A DNA stretch of 64,000 nt from the NCBI RefSeq assembly GCF_900116365.1, contig NZ_FPAG01000002.1:361341-425340 (forward strand), read 5' to 3'. This DNA comes from Zhouia amylolytica (GTDB lineage Bacteria > Bacteroidota > Bacteroidia > Flavobacteriales > Flavobacteriaceae). Positions 17,657 through 25,796 of the stretch are shown one piece after another; the first letter of the stretch is position 1, and every line of letters begins with the position of its first letter. The notes under the pieces were generated by a model that was given only the letters and a program-made list of their open reading frames with translations, made no database searches and was not told where the DNA came from. The translations under genes and the position numbers were made by a program.

Positions 17657-19549
17657 ATGTATAAGTCTGCATATGATATGGAGCATGATGATTTACTCCA
17701 AAAACTCAGACAGATTGTTTTAGCCAATCTGGACAATGAGAATTTTGGGGTGTCTCAGCTGTCTGAACATATCGGAATGAGTCGCTCAAATCTTTTTAGG
17801 AAATTAAAGCAACTAACAGGAAAGTCAATAAGTTGTTTTATTAGGGAAATCAGGTTAGAAAAAAGCCTTGAACTTTTATTAAATAGCTCCGATACGGCAT
17901 CTGAGATCGCTTATAAAGTAGGCTTTAACAGTCCTTCCTATTTTCACAAATGTTTCTATAAATATTATGGCTTTCATCCTGCTGAGGCCAAAGACCAATC
18001 TGCAAACATTTTGTATAAGAGAATAAAAAGTCAAAAGGTGGTAAAGCCTGGTAGACCGTGGGTTATATCAAGAATTGTTTATCCCGTAGTTATTCTTCTT
18101 ATAATCATTTTCGGGGTGGGATATACCTTGCTGAATACTGATAACACTCAAAGTTCAACCAGAGAGATTCCAATAGAGAAGTCAATAGCGGTTATGCCAT
18201 TTCAGAATTTGAGTGCCGAAGAACAAAATCAATATTTTGTAGATGGGCTCGTTGATGATTTGATTAACAGACTTTCTAGAGTTCAGGGTATTAGTGTAAT
18301 ATCCAGAACGTCTTCTAATGTGTACCGGGAACGTGCTTCTATAACAATTCCTCAAATAGCCGAGGAGCTAAATGTTAATTATATTATTGAAGGAAGTGTT
18401 CAACGCGATGCAGATCAAATTCGAATAAATATTCAGCTATTAAATGCTAAAGATGATGATCAGATCTGGTCTCATATTTATGATCGGGAGCTCAATGATA
18501 TATTTTCAACCCAAACCGAGATTGCAATGACTGTAACCTCTGCCATGCATCTGGCCCTTACCCCTGAACAAACTAAGGAATTATCAAGCTCAGGAACGAA
18601 GAATATTAAAGCACTTGAATATTATCAATTAGGGAGGTTTCACCATGATAAAATGAGCAAAGAAAGCATGCAAATAGCAATGTCTTATTTTAAAGAGGCC
18701 ATTAACGAAGATCCTAATTATGCCCGTGCGTATTTAGGGTTGGCTGATGCATTTAATATATCGCTGGATAAACCCTTGGAACCAAATATTGAAAAAAAGA
18801 GAGCATTAGCTTTAAAAGCTTTAGAACTGGATGAAAATCTGGGAGAGGCACATGCTATACTGGCTTTATGCTATGAGGCTGAAAAAAACTGGAAGGGAGC
18901 CGCATCTGCTTACATGAAGGCTATAAACTTAGAGCCCAATAGTCCCAGAATCCTTAGGGCATATTCTCAGTTTTCCTATTTGATTGGAAATAAAAAAGAA
19001 GCTCGGATGTACATAGATAAGGCTATAAAGAATGATCCATTATCTTTTTTAAACCATCATTATAGTGCCTTCATTTATGCCAATGAGGAGCAATATGAAG
19101 AAACTTTAGAAGAGATCATCATATGTGAAGAGCTCAGCAATAATCAATCCTGGATGCTAATTGGTAAAAGTCATGTTAATTATGTATTGGGCAATGTGAG
19201 CGAAGCGGTTGATGCATTGAAGAAATACGCGGAAATAGCATACCCTAAAGATCATTCAAAAGAAATTGATAGCATCTATTCAATAAAAGGATATGAAGGC
19301 CTTCTGGAATGGCAAATAACAAAAACTAATTTTCCCCAATATCAATCGGAATTATATGCATATCTGGGGGATGAAGAAATGTCGATAAGCGCTCTGGAAC
19401 GAGCATTCGATGAAAATTCATTGAATGATTATTTTGTAGTTCGCCCTTGTTATAAAGATTATGTGAATAATCCTCGCTTTAAGGCCATTGTGAAAAAAAA
19501 GAAATTGTATGATTACTACTATGATAAAGATGGTAACTACATTCAATAG
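17657..19549 (+). CDS. membrane-bound AraC-type regulator with FlgO/TolB-like and TPR domains, copy 2
   Basis: The protein is exactly as long (630 residues) as copy 1 and has the same order: AraC helix-turn-helix, membrane helix, TolB/FlgO-like domain, TPR repeats, conserved tail. Residues 1-170 differ from copy 1 at only a handful of positions, while the periplasmic part differs much more (my reading is roughly 70-75% identity). The last bases of the gene and the first about 25 bases after the stop are again nearly identical. Thus the two proteins should bind the same DNA but respond to different signals. The arrangement points to tandem duplication with later homogenisation of the ends. Confidence 0.85.
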   Translation: MYKSAYDMEHDDLLQKLRQIVLANLDNENFGVSQLSEHIGMSRSNLFRKLKQLTGKSISCFIREIRLEKSLELLLNSSDTASEIAYKVGFNSPSYFHKCFYKYYGFHPAEAKDQSANILYKRIKSQKVVKPGRPWVISRIVYPVVILLIIIFGVGYTLLNTDNTQSSTREIPIEKSIAVMPFQNLSAEEQNQYFVDGLVDDLINRLSRVQGISVISRTSSNVYRERASITIPQIAEELNVNYIIEGSVQRDADQIRINIQLLNAKDDDQIWSHIYDRELNDIFSTQTEIAMTVTSAMHLALTPEQTKELSSSGTKNIKALEYYQLGRFHHDKMSKESMQIAMSYFKEAINEDPNYARAYLGLADAFNISLDKPLEPNIEKKRALALKALELDENLGEAHAILALCYEAEKNWKGAASAYMKAINLEPNSPRILRAYSQFSYLIGNKKEARMYIDKAIKNDPLSFLNHHYSAFIYANEEQYEETLEEIIICEELSNNQSWMLIGKSHVNYVLGNVSEAVDALKKYAEIAYPKDHSKEIDSIYSIKGYEGLLEWQITKTNFPQYQSELYAYLGDEEMSISALERAFDENSLNDYFVVRPCYKDYVNNPRFKAIVKKKKLYDYYYDKDGNYIQ

Positions 19550-19785
19550 CACCATAAGTTACCACGCATGCAACCTGATTCCCTCTGCAACATAATTTTT
19601 CAAAAAATTACATTTTTCTACAACATACTTGTTAAGTGCAACTTTCATAATTATTGCAATTTTGAATAGGTTTTTCTAGTACCTATAAGTACTCCACAAA
19701 AACGCTCATTAAATAAGTTTTAGATATGAATTGTATTCCAATAAATACAATAATAGTAAATGTTTAACCTTAAAAACAATGAATT

Positions 19786-20304
19786 ATGAAAGCTTTAATA
19801 ATGGTTTTATTATTTGGTCTGACCAGCCTCGGATTTGCACAGTCTAATCATGGTATTTTTGATGGGATTATTTTGGAGGATGTGGTAGTAACTCCCTTGA
19901 ACATGGATTATTTAAACACGGTTCGCGATGAATGGACTCCAAAGAAAGCATTGCAATTACAAGAACGAGCCGCTCGTTTTGATATCAGGGATACGGAAGA
20001 ATTTAAAGATGGATTGTCTCCATTTGCTGTAGAGTTTTATGGATCACACGGAAAGATTAAGGCGGTTTACAGTGAAGAAGGGTACATCATTTCTGCCGTT
20101 GAGCGTTTTAAAAATATTGCACTTCCGGCAGCAGTAATGGAAATGGTATGCGAAGAGCATCCCGGTTGGGCAATTGTAGCTGATAAGTATATCAATCAAT
20201 ACAGCGATAATGATATTGTAAAGCGCGAATATCAATTAAAACTCAGCAAGGATAAATTGAATAAAAATATAACGATAAATCTCCTGGCTGTAGTCAAAGA
20301 GTAA
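19786..20304 (+). CDS. small secreted protein, possibly PepSY-like fold
   Basis: The 172-residue product has a signal peptide (MKALIMVLLFGLTSLGFAQ). The mature part contains an alternating pattern of strand, helix and strand around KIKAVYSEEGYIISAVERF and LPAAVMEMVCEEHPGW (about residues 92-130), which recalls PepSY/BLIP-like periplasmic proteins where a residue pair 'D/E-G' precedes the strand and helix. That fold call is tentative. It follows the two membrane-bound regulators in the same direction with a 236-base gap and ends at a strong terminator. It could be a target or periplasmic partner of the regulators, which is an inference from position only. Confidence 0.6.
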   Translation: MKALIMVLLFGLTSLGFAQSNHGIFDGIILEDVVVTPLNMDYLNTVRDEWTPKKALQLQERAARFDIRDTEEFKDGLSPFAVEFYGSHGKIKAVYSEEGYIISAVERFKNIALPAAVMEMVCEEHPGWAIVADKYINQYSDNDIVKREYQLKLSKDKLNKNITINLLAVVKE

Positions 20305-20310
20305 AATTTA

Positions 20311-20339
20311 AAAGCATGGTTGAAAAACCATGCTTTTTT
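20311..20339 (+). terminator. strong intrinsic terminator
   Basis: A perfect 11-bp stem (20311-20321 with 20326-20336) with a GAAA loop continues into a T run. It is placed between convergent genes and its A-rich left side lets it act on the minus-strand DoxDA gene as well. Confidence 0.88.
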
Positions 20340-20374
20340 ATAATTGGAAATGGTCATTCTTTGCATAACATATA

Positions 20375-21409
20375 TTATGGACGAATGACCTGTTCCCATT
20401 TCACACCACTAATATCCGTTAGAATTAATGTATAGGAATTATTAGTATAGTTCAGATCTTTAGGGAGTTGAAGACTTATAATTGCCTTCGCCCCCAAAGG
20501 AATTATCAGGCTGTGCGCACCTGGCTTTATCTTAGCGATATAACGATTGTTTATTTCAATAGATTCTTTTTGGGATAGAGCCTTCCCATCTAAATGAATA
20601 ATGGTTTGGTTCTGTTCATCTCTCAGGCTTATTCCAATTAAAAATGAACCGTATACATCGACCCCTTGGGTTCTGTACATTTCAAATGTTAATAAGTTCT
20701 CCTTAATTTGAGCATCTGCTATTTCAATTTTTGGTTTTACCGATTTGTTATGGAGGTCTCCCCAAACACCACCGTGGAAATATTGATTGGTAAACAAGGT
20801 TATAAATAAAATGATTCCCGAACCTATGGCAACAATCCTGGGTAGTTTTTTCATGTGAACAGGAAGTATACCGGAGCCCAATAGTGAGAACCATTTTCTT
20901 TGAGCAATCGACGCATGGTTCCGGATTATAAATGAATCCAATGAAAAGGTACCTCCACCACTCATAAATATGGTAAATCCGGCAGCGATTCCCAAAACAC
21001 CTATTTGCCATTCATCAAGGCAGGTGGTGCCTATCCATCCTGCACCGAGTAAAATACCCATGGCCAAACCAAAAACGCCTATGCTCATGAGTCGCGTTAG
21101 AAACCCAAACATAAACAGCAAGCCTACAATCCCTTCTATAATGGTAAAAATCACCATGGTCCACCATAAAGTTTCCGGATGCGTAACGAGATACTCGATA
21201 AAGCCCTGTATCCCTAATGCATTTGGTAAAAAATGATTGAATTTCTCCCCGATATAACCTGTAGTATTCGGATCGAGTTTATTGGCTAAAAACAGGCGTC
21301 GCCAAAAAGCTGAAAAATAGGTCCACCCTACAACCAAACGCAAGGCGGTAGTGAATAATCCGGATAGCTGATATGCTTCCAGTTTATTTTTATACTGAAT
21401 GTTTTCCAT
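20375..21409 (-). CDS. DoxD-DoxA fusion (thiosulfate:quinone oxidoreductase-like, DoxX superfamily)
   Basis: The 344-residue protein has an N-terminal DoxD-like membrane part (about residues 1-160, four to five helices, with the LRLVVGWTYFSAFWRRL start), another helix near 190-208, and a C-terminal soluble DoxA-like beta domain (about 220-344). In Acidianus the corresponding separate DoxD and DoxA subunits form thiosulfate:quinone oxidoreductase. Fused forms are known in Bacteroidota but their substrate is largely unproven. The upstream lipoprotein gene is 93 bases away in the same direction and might be co-transcribed. It shares the terminator at 20311-20339 with the convergent gene. Confidence 0.78.
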   Translation of the reverse strand: MENIQYKNKLEAYQLSGLFTTALRLVVGWTYFSAFWRRLFLANKLDPNTTGYIGEKFNHFLPNALGIQGFIEYLVTHPETLWWTMVIFTIIEGIVGLLFMFGFLTRLMSIGVFGLAMGILLGAGWIGTTCLDEWQIGVLGIAAGFTIFMSGGGTFSLDSFIIRNHASIAQRKWFSLLGSGILPVHMKKLPRIVAIGSGIILFITLFTNQYFHGGVWGDLHNKSVKPKIEIADAQIKENLLTFEMYRTQGVDVYGSFLIGISLRDEQNQTIIHLDGKALSQKESIEINNRYIAKIKPGAHSLIIPLGAKAIISLQLPKDLNYTNNSYTLILTDISGVKWEQVIRP

Positions 21410-21502
21410 TTTAATTAATAAGTTAAATAATGATTATTTAAAATAATTCCTGTAGTACCGGTTCGAACTACAAGTCTTTTGTTTGTTGATGTAACGAAAA
21501 CA

Positions 21503-21895
21503 TTACAGATGAAGTCGAAGCTTTTTGAATAAAATATAGCCCGGTATTTTCGTCATTGCAGGCCATCCTGACTTATTATGGCCTTTTAGAAGTATATCTT
21601 CACCTTCCCGGCTACGATAATTTAATTCGTTAGGGGAAATAAACGGAAGGCTGAGAACTATTTTTGTTTTGGAATGCCCAGACTTGGTTAAGGCGACTTT
21701 TTCACTGTAATCATAACAGGATGCTACCGTGTTAAAAGTTGATTTACCAACGTTGAGCTGTTTAGCAACAGAGAGATCTAAAAAGTGTTGTACCGGTTTG
21801 CGTAGGGAACACGAAGACAACAAAACCACCACAAAAAAGAGTAGGACAGTGCCTCCTCTTAATAATTGCTTTATAGATTTCGTGTGTTTTTTCAT
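21503..21895 (-). CDS. hypothetical lipoprotein
   Basis: I chose the Met at 21895 (MKKHTKS) rather than the one four codons upstream because it gives a normal basic n-region; the product is about 130 residues. A hydrophobic core ends in a lipobox with Cys (LLSSC, about residue 29), so this is a predicted lipoprotein. The mature part has a second Cys in VASCYDYS and is strand-rich with a basic C-terminus (KKLRLHL). I do not recognise the family. It lies 93 bases before the DoxD-DoxA gene on the same strand. Confidence 0.6.
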   Translation of the reverse strand: MKKHTKSIKQLLRGGTVLLFFVVVLLSSCSLRKPVQHFLDLSVAKQLNVGKSTFNTVASCYDYSEKVALTKSGHSKTKIVLSLPFISPNELNYRSREGEDILLKGHNKSGWPAMTKIPGYILFKKLRLHL

Positions 21896-22008
21896 GTCGT
21901 CAGACAAAGATGTAAAAAAATAAGTGGAGAAAAATCACCTTTAAGATAACTTTAAATATCCTTTTATATGCGAATAGAATTCATAAGGAGTGGTTATAAA
22001 AGAAGAAT

Positions 22009-22422
22009 CTAGTTAGCGTTGTAGAATAAATTAAATTTGTGTCCATCCGGATCGGCAAAAACGCAAACATAATACCCATTTTCATCGTAAAATTTCTTTC
22101 TGTCCTTCAGCGAATTAAAGAAAATTTTGCCCCCGGTATTTTTTACTTCATCAATCCAAGTAATAAATTCATCCATGGTTTCAACCGATAGGGTAAACAT
22201 AATTTCATTTCCTTCATTTAAATCAGCTATAGCACCCTCAATACTATTGCTCAGTTGATCCCTATGAAAAAAATGAATTACAAATTCATTCTCACCAAAT
22301 AAAAAACTGACCAATTCTTTAGTCGCATAACCGTTTTGTTTAAAACCTAATGAAGAATAGAAGGCTTGTGTTCTTTCTGTGCTTGCTACGCCAAAATTTG
22401 CCCAGATATTTTTTGGTTTCAT
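22009..22422 (-). CDS. VOC-superfamily (glyoxalase/bleomycin-resistance-like) protein
   Basis: The 137-residue protein has the paired beta-alpha-beta-beta-beta modules of the vicinal-oxygen-chelate fold. Visible family marks are the start NIWANFGVASTERTQAFYSSLGF, the strand EFVIHFFHRD, and the ending YVCVFADPDGHKFNLFY with the usual DPDG-H-E/F/N turn. It is cytoplasmic. Such single-gene members often bind metal and act on small toxic electrophiles, but many lack a known substrate. It lies between the metal-export cluster and the lipoprotein gene with gaps on both sides, so probably has its own promoter. Confidence 0.8.
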   Translation of the reverse strand: MKPKNIWANFGVASTERTQAFYSSLGFKQNGYATKELVSFLFGENEFVIHFFHRDQLSNSIEGAIADLNEGNEIMFTLSVETMDEFITWIDEVKNTGGKIFFNSLKDRKKFYDENGYYVCVFADPDGHKFNLFYNAN

Positions 22423-22598
22423 GACACCCTGTTTTTAGGTTATTAAATAGATTTGATCGTTCGAAGATATAAAATAAAGATCATGATTGAAAAAGCATGT
22501 GTTAAAAAAGGAAAAAGCCTTATTTTTAGTAAGCTTTATCTTATGTATATACAGGGGTAGATCTATAAAATAATCTAACACCATTATAGCGAATCGTT

Positions 22599-24569
22599 TT
22601 ACACTTTATAATCAAACCTCAATAAACGCAAGGCATTGAATACGACAACAAGAGTTGAACCCTCATGCATTAATACAGCCGGACCTATAGTAGCAATCCC
22701 TGCAACGGTTAATGGTATTAAAATCGCAACCATGCCCAAACTAATGAAAAGGTTTTGCCTGATGATATTTTTTGCCTTCCTGCTTAAGGCAATGGCAAAA
22801 GGTAATTTGTTGAGTTTGTCTCCCATCAGTGCAATATCAGCAGTTTCCAGAGCCACCTCACTACCGGCAGCACCCATGGCAATGCCAACTGTACTATGTG
22901 CCATGGCCGGAGCATCATTAACTCCATCACCAACCATAGCTACTTTTCTATGTTGTTCTATAAGCTTTCTAATTGCAGTAACTTTGTCTTCCGGCAATAG
23001 TTCGCCCCAGGCGTCAGTGAGTCCGATCTTTTGAGCAATAGTTTTAGCGACGAGCTGATGATCCCCCGAAATCATGATCATTTGTTCAATGCCAATATCC
23101 TTGAGTTGCTCTAATGTTTCCCCGGCTTCTTCCCTTGGCGTATCCATAACAGTAATAATGCCTATAAAAGAATTATTTTTACAAACAAGCATGGTTGTTT
23201 TTCCTTCTTTAGCCAGGGCGTTTATTTTTGATGAAATATGTTCCGGAGGGGTCAGGTCAATAGCCTGAAACAATTCTATATTACCAATATAGACGGATTC
23301 CTTATTTAAGATAGCTTTTATTCCTTGTCCCATATACGCTTCCAGATCTTGTGCTTTTGGAAGTTTTAAATCGCCAATTCGTTGCAATCCATCTTTTACA
23401 ATTGCTTTGGCAAGGGGATGATCACTTAACTTTTCTACGGCAATTACCGTTTGTAACAGTTCGTTTTCAGTAGTTGCTGATAATGGAAGTACATCAATTA
23501 ATTTTGGTTTTCCTTCCGTCAGTGTACCTGTCTTATCGAAAGCTATGGCTTTAAGAACTCCTAAATCTTCCAAAGGTTTACCCCCTTTAATGAGCACGCC
23601 ACTCCTGGCTGCCCGAGCTACGCCACTTAGCACGGCACTGGGTGTTGAAATAGCTAAGGCACACGGACTGGCGGCTACCAAAACAGCCATGGCTCGATAA
23701 AAACTCTCACTGAAGCTTTCATCAATGACTAAAAAAGCAAAATGTAAAGCTACCACTAGAATTAAAACAGATGGAACAAAGTATTTTTCGAATTTGTCTG
23801 TAAACAATTGTGAGGGTGATTTTTGCGTTTGGGCCTCTTTAACCAGTGTTATAAGTTTGGCCAGTGTGGTATCGGTCGACTTTTTAAGGACGAGCACTTC
23901 CATCGAATTACTCCCGTTCAGAGTTCCTGAATAAACCTGGTGTTCCGAAGGGATAGTCTTCGTCTGTAACAATTCATTGACCGATCCTTCCATAGCAATT
24001 TTATCTACCGGAATACTCTCCCCGGTAATTGAAGCCTGGTTTACACTGCTATTACCCTTAATGACGACACCATCTGCAGCTATCTTAGTGTGTGGTTTTA
24101 TGAAGATGACATCTCCGGGTTTGAGGGTATCAATAGCAACTTCTGTTGTTTCTCCATTTAATTTTAAAAAGGCAGTTTTAGGAGAGATCTCAGCGAGTGC
24201 TGCGATCGAACTTTTGGCTTTGTGCATAGCGAAATGCTCTAAAGAATGCCCAAGACTAAATAAGAAAAGTAAAAGAGCTCCTTCTGCCCATTCACCTAAT
24301 ATGGCCGCTCCGATTGCCGCTACAAGCATTAAAAAGTCAATTTCAAACCCTCCCTTGACAACCGTTTCAATAGCTTCTTTGGTGGTGTAAAAACCACCAA
24401 AGAAGTATGCCAGCAGGTAAAGAGCAAAACTACACCACAAAGGAACAGTTACTATATAACTCAAAGTAAACCCTAGTCCGAGGACAACGCCACTAATGAT
24501 CGAAAAAATAAGCTCTGTATGCTTTCCGAAAATTCCTTTATCGTGATGATGATGATTGCTAGTCTCCAT
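22599..24569 (-). CDS. P1B-type heavy-metal exporting ATPase, subgroup P1B-4-like
   Basis: The 656-residue protein has the P-type ATPase marks: TGES actuator loop, phosphorylation site Asp345 in DKTGTLT, and the hinge GDGVNDAPAM. The transmembrane metal site reads Ser301-Pro302-Cys303 (SPCALAI) instead of CPC, and the last helix region contains HEGSTLVV; both are marks of the P1B-4 subgroup, which exports Co, Zn, Fe or other divalent ions. There is no N-terminal Cys-type metal domain, only a HHHHD start. The gene lies 32 bases after the CusB gene and is probably the last gene of the metal cluster. Confidence 0.88.
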   Translation of the reverse strand: METSNHHHHDKGIFGKHTELIFSIISGVVLGLGFTLSYIVTVPLWCSFALYLLAYFFGGFYTTKEAIETVVKGGFEIDFLMLVAAIGAAILGEWAEGALLLFLFSLGHSLEHFAMHKAKSSIAALAEISPKTAFLKLNGETTEVAIDTLKPGDVIFIKPHTKIAADGVVIKGNSSVNQASITGESIPVDKIAMEGSVNELLQTKTIPSEHQVYSGTLNGSNSMEVLVLKKSTDTTLAKLITLVKEAQTQKSPSQLFTDKFEKYFVPSVLILVVALHFAFLVIDESFSESFYRAMAVLVAASPCALAISTPSAVLSGVARAARSGVLIKGGKPLEDLGVLKAIAFDKTGTLTEGKPKLIDVLPLSATTENELLQTVIAVEKLSDHPLAKAIVKDGLQRIGDLKLPKAQDLEAYMGQGIKAILNKESVYIGNIELFQAIDLTPPEHISSKINALAKEGKTTMLVCKNNSFIGIITVMDTPREEAGETLEQLKDIGIEQMIMISGDHQLVAKTIAQKIGLTDAWGELLPEDKVTAIRKLIEQHRKVAMVGDGVNDAPAMAHSTVGIAMGAAGSEVALETADIALMGDKLNKLPFAIALSRKAKNIIRQNLFISLGMVAILIPLTVAGIATIGPAVLMHEGSTLVVVFNALRLLRFDYKV

Positions 24570-24601
24570 GGCATTGATATTTTATTTAATTAAAAGAATA
24601 A

Positions 24602-25792
24602 TTAATGACTATGTTCTGCTTCTCCTTTTTTCATTTCCGCTAATAAATAATAAGCATTGTTAAACGCAAACCTGGAACCGGGAGGTATAGAATCAATAAA
24701 GTTAACCGCACTCCATTTTAGGTCTTCACCTGTTTTAATGAGTTTTACAGGTGCGAAACTCCAGCCGTTTTCTTCTTTTTCTGCAGTAAATGCATAAAAT
24801 GTATCCCCGTCTTTAACAATTCCTGAAGTAGGAATGGCAATTACTCGGTTATTATCGATCTCTACGCGACCCTGTATATACATCCCTGGAATTAAATGTC
24901 CCTTTTTATTTTCGATCTCAGCATGAATATGGACGGCCTTCGGACTTTCTTCAAAAGTTTTGCCCACAGAGTAAATCTCAGCAGAAAGCTCTTCATCAGG
25001 TAAAGACTGAACCTGGAAGCGAACTTTTTGCCCTTTCTTCACTTTTTGAACGTCTTTCTCAAAGACCATTAAATCTGCATGAACATGATGCGTATTTACC
25101 ACCTCAAAAAGTTCCGTTTGCGGCGCTACATATTGGCCTGTTTTTACCTCTACCTTTTGAATGAAACCTTCTATCGGACTTCGCAGCCCTACCTTTTGTT
25201 GTATGTTTCCATTACGCACTGCCGCAGCATTAATGTTTAAGATCTTTAATTGTGCTTCTAATCCATTAATGCGCGCTTTCGAGGCTAAATAGGCGGCTTC
25301 AGCTTTTTGATAATTCATTCCGGAACCGACCCCCGCATCATATAGTTTCTTTTGTCGCTCGTAGTCCTTTTTTAAGAACTCCCCATCGCTGAAAGCGTTT
25401 AAATAGTCAGTCTGTATATTTATAATGTTCGGATGCGCCAGGTAAGCTATTACCTGACCCTTTTTAACTTCATCTCCCTCAATAACCTCGATATCGGTAA
25501 CATTGGCTCCAATAACGGCAGTTACTGAGGCTTCATTCTGAGGAGGAACTTCAAGCGTTCCATTGGCTTCAACATAACCACTCATGTTTCTGTTATGAAG
25601 TGTGTCTACCTTCATTTGTAACGCTTCAAATTGACTGTTAGACAGGGTTACTTTATTATTATGAGTCTCCTGTTCAGCATCTTCGTTATGTTCATGGCCA
25701 TGACCATCGTTATCACTTTTATTAGTTCCACAACCTACAATTGTGAAGACGGACAGGATTAAAAAGAGGCTTTTATATATTAACTTTTTCAT
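24602..25792 (-). CDS. CusB/CzcB-type RND periplasmic adaptor
   Basis: The 396-residue product is a predicted lipoprotein (lipobox IVGC, Cys about residue 21) followed by a His/Asp/Glu-rich stretch (GHGHEHNED, about 30-40) typical for metal-binding adaptors. Membrane-fusion protein folds follow: barrel-sandwich halves (about 90-125 and 200-240), a short helical hairpin between them and beta-barrel domains to about 330. It lies four bases after the stop of the CusA-TolC fusion gene, with which it would form the tripartite metal pump. Confidence 0.88.
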   Translation of the reverse strand: MKKLIYKSLFLILSVFTIVGCGTNKSDNDGHGHEHNEDAEQETHNNKVTLSNSQFEALQMKVDTLHNRNMSGYVEANGTLEVPPQNEASVTAVIGANVTDIEVIEGDEVKKGQVIAYLAHPNIINIQTDYLNAFSDGEFLKKDYERQKKLYDAGVGSGMNYQKAEAAYLASKARINGLEAQLKILNINAAAVRNGNIQQKVGLRSPIEGFIQKVEVKTGQYVAPQTELFEVVNTHHVHADLMVFEKDVQKVKKGQKVRFQVQSLPDEELSAEIYSVGKTFEESPKAVHIHAEIENKKGHLIPGMYIQGRVEIDNNRVIAIPTSGIVKDGDTFYAFTAEKEENGWSFAPVKLIKTGEDLKWSAVNFIDSIPPGSRFAFNNAYYLLAEMKKGEAEHSH

Positions 25793-25796
25793 CGTA

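Larger units (their letters stand above)
15465..19585 (+). repeat. tandem gene duplication, period 2115 bp
   Basis: Starts of the two genes are 2115 bases apart. Homology covers the upstream region including the promoter, the entire gene, and part of the downstream spacer (for example the ACTCC...AAAACGCTCAT stretch near 17490 and again near 19690). Identity is highest over the first 500 coding bases. Confidence 0.85.

Noticed and set aside
15465-19585. Composite transposon or IS as the cause of the duplicated regulators
   Set aside because: No transposase gene, terminal inverted repeats or target-site duplication are visible; a tandem duplication explains it.
21450-21475. GGTTCGAAC stretch resembling a tRNA T-loop
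   Set aside because: No matching acceptor, anticodon or D arms can be folded around it.
22636-24390. Several plus-strand frames inside the P-type ATPase gene
   Set aside because: They are antisense shadows of a complete and well conserved coding sequence.
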